Source: CAYMDP01 sp964389375 (GTDB lineage: Bacteria; Bdellovibrionota; Bdellovibrionia; Bdellovibrionales; UBA1609). From it: a DNA stretch of 29,439 nucleotides. The notes beneath the pieces were generated by a model, which saw only the letters and a program-made list of their open reading frames with translations, was not told the origin of the DNA and made no database searches. Below, in pieces: positions 7,901 through 14,498 of the stretch (the stretch's first letter is position 1; every line of letters starts with the position of its first letter). Both the position numbers and the translations under genes were made by a program. Where the stretch lies: NCBI GenBank assembly GCA_964389375.1, contig CAYMDP010000035.1, positions 1 through 29,439 on the forward strand, written 5' to 3'.

Positions 7901-9091
7901 AAAGAACTTTTGGTTGGCAAAGTGACCACGGGTGTCTTGCTCAGTGAAGATGGATCTCAGAAGCTTTTGTCTAAAGGACAAGAGATCACTTCTGAAGATC
8001 TTGAGACCATTCCGTTCGAACTCTTAAGCTATATTCCTTTAGAGTCTGAACTTGAGTATCAAATCACTCGCACAATCGATGCCGCTAGAAACCAGCTTGA
8101 TGCCGTTAAGATGGTTTTCAGCGAGAAAGTCGATCGCCTGACTAAGGGTGATGAGCTTCCTCCGGGCGTCATTAAAATGGTTAAAGTTTATATCGCCATT
8201 AAGCGAAAGCTTCAGGTTGGAGATAAGTTCGCAGGTCGCCACGGAAATAAGGGTGTGGTCTCTAAGGTTCTTCCCTCTGAGGACATGCCATATCTAGCCG
8301 ATGGAACACCTGTCGACATGGTTTTAAACCCACTTGGGGTTCCTTCTCGTATGAACATCGGACAAATTCTCGAGGTTCATTTGGGTTGGGCTGCTCATGG
8401 TATCGGTAAGCAGCTTTCAACACTTCTAGATAAGTGGAATGCGACTGAAGGTCGTAGTGCGCTACTGAACATCTTCGAAGATGATGTGGATGTGGCTGCT
8501 CGAATTAAAGATGCAGATGATGCTTCTTTGAAGTCCATGATCGAAAGAGTCAAAGACGGAGTTCACGTAGCAACTCCAGTATTTGATGGAGCCAAAGAGT
8601 TGGATGTTAAGGGTTTGCTTGCGAAAGCAAAACTTCCTTCTAGCGGACAAACTGTTCTGTTTGACGGAAGAACGGGAGAGCCTTTCCAAACTCCAGTGAC
8701 CGTTGGGATTATGTACATGTTGAAACTTCACCATCTGGTGGAAGAAAAGATTCATGCACGCTCGATCGGTCCTTATTCTCTAGTTTCTCAGCAACCTCTG
8801 GGCGGTAAAGCACAGTTTGGTGGTCAGAGACTTGGAGAGATGGAAGTCTGGGCAATCGAAGCTTACGGTGCCGCATATTCTCTGCAAGAGTTCTTAACGG
8901 TTAAGTCGGATGACGTGGCTGGTAGAACTCGTATGTACGAGAGTATCGTTAAGGGTGAAAACATCCTTGAGCCGGGCCTTCCAGAATCATTCAACGTTCT
9001 CGTTAAAGAACTACAAAGTTTGGCGATGAATATTGAGTTGGTTGAATCTGATATTTTGACTGAACAACCTCACAACACGGTTGAACAATAA
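4940..9091 (+). CDS. rpoB: DNA-directed RNA polymerase subunit beta
   Basis: The beta subunit forms one side of the RNA polymerase active-site cleft. It has 1383 residues, slightly longer than E. coli (1342). Recognisable segments include [19 protein letters not shown] and [16 protein letters not shown], then the rifampicin-pocket block [11 protein letters not shown] starting at residue 521, through [15 protein letters not shown] and [53 protein letters not shown] and, near the end, [17 protein letters not shown] follow. The pocket reads as ordinary wild type. AGGAGAG precedes the ATG closely. rpoC follows after 15 bases. Confidence 0.99.
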   Translation: [1383 protein letters not shown]

Positions 9092-9106
9092 CCAGGAGAG
9101 TGTGCT

Positions 9107-12100
9107 TTGAAAGATCTATTAAATTTTTTCGATAAGCCCAAAGATCCACTATCATTTGATGCGGTTCGAATCTCTTTAGCTTCAAACGAAATGGTCCGCG
9201 AGTGGTCCTTTGGTGAAGTTAAAAAGCCGGAGACGATCAATTACAGAACTTTTAAGCCAGAGCGAGATGGTTTGTTTTGTGCGAAGATCTTCGGACCCAT
9301 TAAGGATTACGAATGTCTGTGCGGTAAGTACAAGCGAATGAAATATCGCGGTGTGATTTGTGAAAAGTGTGGCGTTGAAGTCACTCAAAGCAAAGTTCGC
9401 CGAGAGCGTTTGGGTCACATCGAATTATCTTCTCCTGTAGCTCACATTTGGTTCTTAAGAAGTCTTCCAAGCCGAATTGGAAATCTTTTGGATATGACTC
9501 TAAAAGATGTCGAGCGAGTGCTTTATTGTGAAGCTTACGTTGTTGTAGATCCAATGGAAACTAGCCTTCAAGAAGGACAAGTTTTAACTGAAGAAGTCTA
9601 CCAAAACGCCTTAAACGAATTTGGACCAAACTTTAAAGCCCTTATGGGTGGAGAAGCGGTTCGTGAACTTCTTCGTAAGGTGGATACTGAGTTTCTATCT
9701 AGAAAACTTCGCTTGGAATACAAAGACACCAAGTCCGAAGCAGGGATTAAGAAGATCAGCAAGCGCCTAAAGGTTGTTGAAGCCTTCAAAAACTCGGTCA
9801 ATAAGCCTGAGTGGATGATGCTTGAAGCTCTTCCTGTCATTCCCCCGGATCTTCGCCCGCTTGTTCCACTGGATGGTGGGCGCTTTGCGACTTCGGATCT
9901 AAATGATCTTTATCGTCGAGTGATCAACAGAAATAATCGTTTGAAGCGCCTTCAAGAGTTAAACGCTCCAGACATCATTATCCGAAACGAAAAACGAATG
10001 CTTCAAGAAGCCGTTGACGCTCTTCTTGATAACGGTCGCAGAGGAAAGACCTTTACGGGTCCAAACAAGCGACCTCTTCGCTCTTTAAGTGACATGCTTA
10101 AAGGAAAGCAAGGACGTTTTAGACAGAATTTACTTGGAAAGCGTGTGGATTACTCCGGTCGATCTGTGATCGTCGTTGGTCCTTACCTTAAGCTTCATCA
10201 GTGCGGTCTTCCAAAGAAGATGGCTCTCGAGCTCTTTAAGCCCTTTGTTTACAACAAACTTGAAGAGCGTGGATTTGCGACAACAATTAAACAGGCCAAG
10301 AAGCTTGTTGAGCAAGAGACGGTCGAGGTTTGGGATATTCTTTCAGACGTTGTGAAAGAACACCCCGTTCTATTAAACCGAGCTCCAACTCTTCACCGTC
10401 TTGGAATTCAAGCTTTCGAACCCGTTCTTCATGAAGGAAAAGCGATTCAGCTTCATCCTCTCGTCTGTACCGCTTTCAACGCGGATTTTGACGGAGATCA
10501 GATGGCTGTTCACGTTCCACTTTCAATCGAAGCTCAGGTTGAAGCTCGTGTCTTGATGATGTCGACAAACAACATCCTAAGCCCTGCCAACGGAAAGCCG
10601 ATCATTAATCCAACTCAAGATATCGTCTTGGGTCTGTATTGGATGACTCGAATCCGCCCGGGAGCCAAAGGAACTGGAAAGATCTTTGAAAACGTTGAGT
10701 CCGTCGTTTATGCCCATGAAAGTGGTCACGTAGATCTTCAAGCGGCAATCAAATGTCGTATTCATGGCAAGACCTCAGAAACCACTGTGGGCCGTGCAAT
10801 TTTGGCCGACGTGGTTCCAAGAGAAGTTCCCTTTGAAACTGCAAACCGAGTTATGAATAAAAAGGCACTTGCCGAAGTGATCGATAAGTCTTTCCGACTT
10901 GCAGGGGCAAAGGCCACTGTGATTCTTGCGGATCGTTTGATGACACTCGGATTTAAGTACTCAACTCTTGCAGGAATTTCGATTTGTCTTGATGACATGG
11001 TTATTCCTCAGTCGAAGCAAACCTTGATTGCGGAAGCAGAAGCACAAGTTTCTGAGATCGCAAGTCAGTACGACGAAGGTTTGATTACAGATGGTGAGCG
11101 CTACAATAAAGTTGTGGATATCTGGGCTCAGTGTGCGGATAAAGTTGCCAAAGAGATGATGGGCCAACTTGAAAAAGAGACTTTCGAAGTCGATGGCAAG
11201 CCCGTTGTTGCCGCAAGCTTCAACCCGATCTTTATCATGGCTGACTCTGGAGCTCGAGGATCTGCAGCGCAGATTAGACAGCTTGCCGGAATGCGGGGTC
11301 TTATGGCCAAGCCCTCTGGTGAGATTATCGAAACTCCGATTACTGCAAATTTCCGCGAAGGCTTAACGGTTCTTCAGTACTTTATTTCGACTCACGGAGC
11401 TCGAAAAGGTCTTGCGGATACCGCTCTAAAAACTGCGAACTCTGGATATCTAACTCGTCGTCTAGTTGACGTCGCTCAAGATATTATTGTGACAGAAGTC
11501 GATTGTGGAACTACTGATGGAATGGAAGTTCGTCCATTACTTGAGGGTGGAGAAATCATCCAGCCTCTTGGGGACAGAATCTTGGGTCGTACCGCTCTTG
11601 AAGACATCAAAGATGCTTACACAGAAGAAGTCATCTGTCGTGGAAACGATGAGATCACTGAAGATCATGTTAAGCGCATTGATGAGCTTGGTCTTGAGAT
11701 GGTTCGAATCCGTTCTTCTTTGACTTGTAAAATGCGTCGAGGGGTTTGTGTGAAGTGTTATGGTCGAGATCTTTCTCGCGGTAGCACAATTAACCTCGGT
11801 GAAACTGTTGGAATTATTGCCGCCCAGTCGATCGGTGAGCCCGGAACTCAGTTAACGATGAGAACTTTCCACTTGGGTGGAACAGCTTCTCGTGCAGTTG
11901 AACAATCTGTTCACACTTCTCGGCATGATGGAAAAATTAAATTCCAAGGCGCTAACGTGGTTAAAAACCGCAACGGCAAGTTGACGGTCATGAACCGTAA
12001 CGGTGAATTGATCTTGATTGATGGAAGTGGTCGTGAGCGTGAGCGCTTCAAGCTTGTTTACGGTTCGACCCTACACTTCGGTGAAGGTGAAGAAGTTAAA

Positions 12101-13240
12101 AAAGGAACTGTACTTGCTGAGTGGGATCCGTACTCGAACCCAATCGTAGCCGATGTCAGTGGACGTATTCAGTTCCAAGATATCGAAGAAGGGGTTTCGA
12201 TGAGTGAGCAAGTGGATCCAGTGACTGGATTCGCGACCAAAGTAATCACTGACAGCAAAAGCAGTGACTCTAAACCCACCGTCCTCATCGTTGATGAAGC
12301 CGGTCAGTCTATTGAGCTTCCAAACCGAAATATTCCAGCTCGTTATGTGATTCCAGTTGGCGCTCAGTTGATGGCAACTGATGGTCAAGAGGTTCATGCG
12401 GGTGAGATCATTGCGAAGATCCATAGAGAGACGACTAAAACTCGCGATATTACTGGGGGTCTTCCACGGGTTGCGGAGTTGTTTGAAGCTCGAAAGCCAA
12501 AAGAAGCCTCTATCATCTCTGAGATTGATGGATACGTAACTTTCGGAAAAGACGTCAAAGGAAAGCAGCGAGTGATCGTGACTCCAGAAGTTGGAGAGCA
12601 AAAAGAGTATTTGATTCCTAAAGGAAAGCACGTTGCGGTTCGAGAGGGTGAGTTCGTTAAAGCCGGAGAGGCCTTGATGGATGGACCTAGTAACCCACAT
12701 GATATTCTTAAGGTTTTGGGCGATAAGGCTCTTTCGGCTTACTTGGTGAACGAAATCCAAGAGGTTTACCGACTTCAGGGTGTGGGCATCAACGATAAGC
12801 ATATTGAAGTGATTGTTCGCCAAATGCTTAGAAAAGTTCAGGTTGTGGATCCAGGAGATACACGATTCTTAGCTGGTGAGCAGGTCGAGAAGTTTGACTT
12901 TGAAGACGAGAATAACCGAGTCATGACAGAAGGTGGTCAGCCCGCAATGGCCGAGCCGCTTCTTCTTGGAATCACTAAGGTTTCTCTAAGCACAGACAGT
13001 TGGATCTCAGCCGCCTCTTTCCAAGAGACGACAAAGGTTCTGACCGATGCGGCAGTGAATTCAAAGACGGATTCTCTTCGCGGCTTGAAGGAAAACATCA
13101 TCATGGGACGCTTGATTCCTGCAGGAACCGGACTTGGTTCTTACAAGAAATGGAAGGTTGTTGTTGAAGAGACCGAGTCTTCTTCTCCATCGGCTCTTCC
13201 TGGAATGTCAGCTGGACAGCCCATGCATATGAACCAGTAA
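9107..13240 (+). CDS. rpoC: DNA-directed RNA polymerase subunit beta'
   Basis: The beta' subunit holds the catalytic magnesium. The 1377-residue product starts at TTG (MKDLLNFF, matching the family start) behind AGGAG at 9094-9098; the nearby GTG at 9102 is in another frame and soon stops. The N-terminal zinc site is C70, C72, C85, C88 and the catalytic NADFDGD spans 458-464, both at E. coli numbering. The second zinc site is C800, C874, C881, C884. Between HLGGTASR and DITGGLPRVAELFEARKP lies a long insertion of the proteobacterial SI3 type in the trigger-loop region. Confidence 0.99.
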   Translation: MKDLLNFFDKPKDPLSFDAVRISLASNEMVREWSFGEVKKPETINYRTFKPERDGLFCAKIFGPIKDYECLCGKYKRMKYRGVICEKCGVEVTQSKVRRERLGHIELSSPVAHIWFLRSLPSRIGNLLDMTLKDVERVLYCEAYVVVDPMETSLQEGQVLTEEVYQNALNEFGPNFKALMGGEAVRELLRKVDTEFLSRKLRLEYKDTKSEAGIKKISKRLKVVEAFKNSVNKPEWMMLEALPVIPPDLRPLVPLDGGRFATSDLNDLYRRVINRNNRLKRLQELNAPDIIIRNEKRMLQEAVDALLDNGRRGKTFTGPNKRPLRSLSDMLKGKQGRFRQNLLGKRVDYSGRSVIVVGPYLKLHQCGLPKKMALELFKPFVYNKLEERGFATTIKQAKKLVEQETVEVWDILSDVVKEHPVLLNRAPTLHRLGIQAFEPVLHEGKAIQLHPLVCTAFNADFDGDQMAVHVPLSIEAQVEARVLMMSTNNILSPANGKPIINPTQDIVLGLYWMTRIRPGAKGTGKIFENVESVVYAHESGHVDLQAAIKCRIHGKTSETTVGRAILADVVPREVPFETANRVMNKKALAEVIDKSFRLAGAKATVILADRLMTLGFKYSTLAGISICLDDMVIPQSKQTLIAEAEAQVSEIASQYDEGLITDGERYNKVVDIWAQCADKVAKEMMGQLEKETFEVDGKPVVAASFNPIFIMADSGARGSAAQIRQLAGMRGLMAKPSGEIIETPITANFREGLTVLQYFISTHGARKGLADTALKTANSGYLTRRLVDVAQDIIVTEVDCGTTDGMEVRPLLEGGEIIQPLGDRILGRTALEDIKDAYTEEVICRGNDEITEDHVKRIDELGLEMVRIRSSLTCKMRRGVCVKCYGRDLSRGSTINLGETVGIIAAQSIGEPGTQLTMRTFHLGGTASRAVEQSVHTSRHDGKIKFQGANVVKNRNGKLTVMNRNGELILIDGSGRERERFKLVYGSTLHFGEGEEVKKGTVLAEWDPYSNPIVADVSGRIQFQDIEEGVSMSEQVDPVTGFATKVITDSKSSDSKPTVLIVDEAGQSIELPNRNIPARYVIPVGAQLMATDGQEVHAGEIIAKIHRETTKTRDITGGLPRVAELFEARKPKEASIISEIDGYVTFGKDVKGKQRVIVTPEVGEQKEYLIPKGKHVAVREGEFVKAGEALMDGPSNPHDILKVLGDKALSAYLVNEIQEVYRLQGVGINDKHIEVIVRQMLRKVQVVDPGDTRFLAGEQVEKFDFEDENNRVMTEGGQPAMAEPLLLGITKVSLSTDSWISAASFQETTKVLTDAAVNSKTDSLRGLKENIIMGRLIPAGTGLGSYKKWKVVVEETESSSPSALPGMSAGQPMHMNQ

Positions 13241-13263
13241 GGCTTTGGAAGAGTTATTTTCGG

Positions 13264-13291
13264 TTGACGAAATGGGGCTGAAAGCGATACT
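13264..13291 (+). promoter_or_regulatory. Candidate promoter for rpsL-rpsG
   Basis: TTGACG (13264-13269, five of six to the -35 consensus) and GATACT (13286-13291, four of six to the -10) are separated by 16 bases. They lie in the 135-base gap between rpoC and rpsL, where the str operon promoter is expected. There is no intrinsic terminator between rpoC and this site, so read-through from the rpo genes is also likely. Confidence 0.4.
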
Positions 13292-13375
13292 TTCCCGGGT
13301 TCTTAAGGGCTTGGATGTTGGTGAGTTTTCAGCTCTCAAAGATGTGTAGTGATTTTGATAACTTAAGAGGTATTA

Positions 13376-13750
13376 ATGCCAACGATTAACCAGTTGATTC
13401 GAAAGCAGCGCCGGGCGCAGAAAAATAAATCCAAGTCGCCAGCCCTTGAAAGCTGTCCACAGCGTCGTGGAGTTTGCACTCGAGTATTTACAACAACTCC
13501 AAAGAAGCCAAACTCAGCTCTACGAAAAGTAGCAAGAGTCCGTTTATCAAATGGTTTTGAGATCAACTCTTATATTCCCGGAATCGGGCACAACCTTCAA
13601 GAGCACTCAGTTGTTCTAGTTCGTGGTGGTCGTGTAAAGGATCTTCCTGGAGTTCGTTATCATATCGTTAGAGGTGTTCTTGATACCCAAGGTGTTCAGA
13701 ACCGAATGAACAGCCGCTCAAAGTACGGATCAAAGAAGCCTAAGAAATAG
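13376..13750 (+). CDS. rpsL: 30S ribosomal protein S12
   Basis: S12 lies at the decoding centre and controls translational accuracy. The 124-residue product has MPTINQLIRK, ESCPQRRGVCTRV, TTTPKKPNSALRK (lysines 43-44, streptomycin-relevant and wild type here) and GGRVKDLPGVRYHIVRG, whose Asp is the usual methylthiolation site. The start follows AAGAGG at 13365-13370. It is the first gene of the str segment, with rpsG 26 bases downstream. Confidence 0.99.
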   Translation: MPTINQLIRKQRRAQKNKSKSPALESCPQRRGVCTRVFTTTPKKPNSALRKVARVRLSNGFEINSYIPGIGHNLQEHSVVLVRGGRVKDLPGVRYHIVRGVLDTQGVQNRMNSRSKYGSKKPKK

Positions 13751-13776
13751 TTTGGAATTGAAGAGAGGAAATAGAG

Positions 13777-14250
13777 ATGTCTCGTAGAAAAAGTGCCGCA
13801 AGAAGAGAAGTTGATGCCGATCCAGTTTATAACGACATCACTGTTGCGAAGTTTGTAAACAAGTTGATGTGGGACGGAAAAAAATCTGTCGCTCAAAGCG
13901 TATTCTACGGAGCCTTGGATCAGCTTAAGACAAAGGTTTCTGAAGAAGAGCCTTTAACGGTATTTAAAAAAGCCCTTGAGAACTGTAAGCCTTCTTTAGA
14001 AGTTCGTAGCCGCCGAGTGGGTGGTGCGACTTATCAAGTTCCAGTGGATGTTCGACCAACCCGTCGTTTGACTCTAGCAATGCGCTGGATTGTTGAAAAT
14101 GCTCGTTCACGCGGCGAAAAAGACATGACTTTAAGACTGGCGAACGAACTTGCGGATGCTTATGCAAACCGTGGGAACGCGATTAAGAAGAGAGAAGACG
14201 TGCATAAAATGGCTGAAGCCAATAAGGCATTCTCTCACTATAATTGGTAG
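13777..14250 (+). CDS. rpsG: 30S ribosomal protein S7
   Basis: S7 nucleates assembly of the 30S head and lines the E site. The 157-residue product shows MSRRKSAARREV, FVNKLMWDGKKSVAQ, the helical centre with ENCKPSLEVRSRRVGGATYQVPVDV, and a C-terminal KREDVHKMAEANKAFSHYNW, all typical. AGAGGAAA precedes the ATG. Unlike the E. coli str operon, a long inverted repeat and an intrinsic terminator follow it, so rpsL-rpsG is probably its own unit. Confidence 0.98.
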   Translation: MSRRKSAARREVDADPVYNDITVAKFVNKLMWDGKKSVAQSVFYGALDQLKTKVSEEEPLTVFKKALENCKPSLEVRSRRVGGATYQVPVDVRPTRRLTLAMRWIVENARSRGEKDMTLRLANELADAYANRGNAIKKREDVHKMAEANKAFSHYNW

Positions 14251-14272
14251 ACGATTTCATTCTAGTTTATCA

Positions 14273-14430
14273 GGACCGGTCCCCATTTTAATATCTCACT
14301 CATTTGTTTTAGTTTGAGTTGGGGCGAGGCGCGACGACGATGGACTGCCCAAGGGCAATTCGAGGAGGAGCAACGAAGCTCCGGCTCAAAATTAAACGAA
14401 TGAGCGAGATATTAAAATGAGGACAGGTCC
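14273..14430. repeat. 158-bp inverted-repeat element between rpsG and fusA
   Basis: Two 46-base arms (14273-14318 and 14385-14430) match as inverted copies at 40 of 46 positions by hand alignment, beginning GGACCGGTCC on the left and ending GGACAGGTCC on the right. The 66-base centre is GC-rich and holds two hairpins: TGCCC-AA-GGGCA (14346-14357) and GGAGC-AACGAA-GCTCC (14367-14382). A 6-base AGTTTA occurs just outside both ends (14264-14269 and 14433-14438), suggesting but not proving a target duplication. No transposase is present, so it could be a miniature element, a dispersed repeat or a structured RNA. Confidence 0.7.
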
Positions 14431-14437
14431 GAAGTTT

Positions 14438-14473
14438 AAGGCGCTTTACTTCTGTTAAGCGCCTTATTTTTTT
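14438..14473 (+). terminator. Rho-independent terminator after rpsG
   Basis: AAGGCGCTT (14438-14446) pairs perfectly with AAGCGCCTT (14457-14465) over 9 bp with a ten-base loop. It is followed by A and seven Ts (14467-14473), the classic intrinsic terminator form for + strand transcripts. It ends only 25 bases before the fusA start codon, so fusA expression must come from read-through or from a promoter I cannot recognise. Confidence 0.9.
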
Positions 14474-14498
14474 AATGCAGCCGTGAGGATATTTTCGA

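Noticed and set aside
12071..12823. A 250-codon open frame on the minus strand inside rpoC
   Set aside because: It lies wholly within the conserved rpoC coding frame, has a composition typical of an antisense shadow and shows no recognisable domain.
14348..14420. Short plus-strand frame inside the 158-bp element, ending at the TGA at 14418
   Set aside because: It has no suitable ribosome binding site of its own and lies in paired repeat arms. Nothing separates it from chance.
14441..14476. A fusA promoter overlapping the terminator, with TTTAAT at 14471-14476 as -10
   Set aside because: No acceptable -35 occurs 16-19 bases upstream, and the transcript would begin almost at the binding site.
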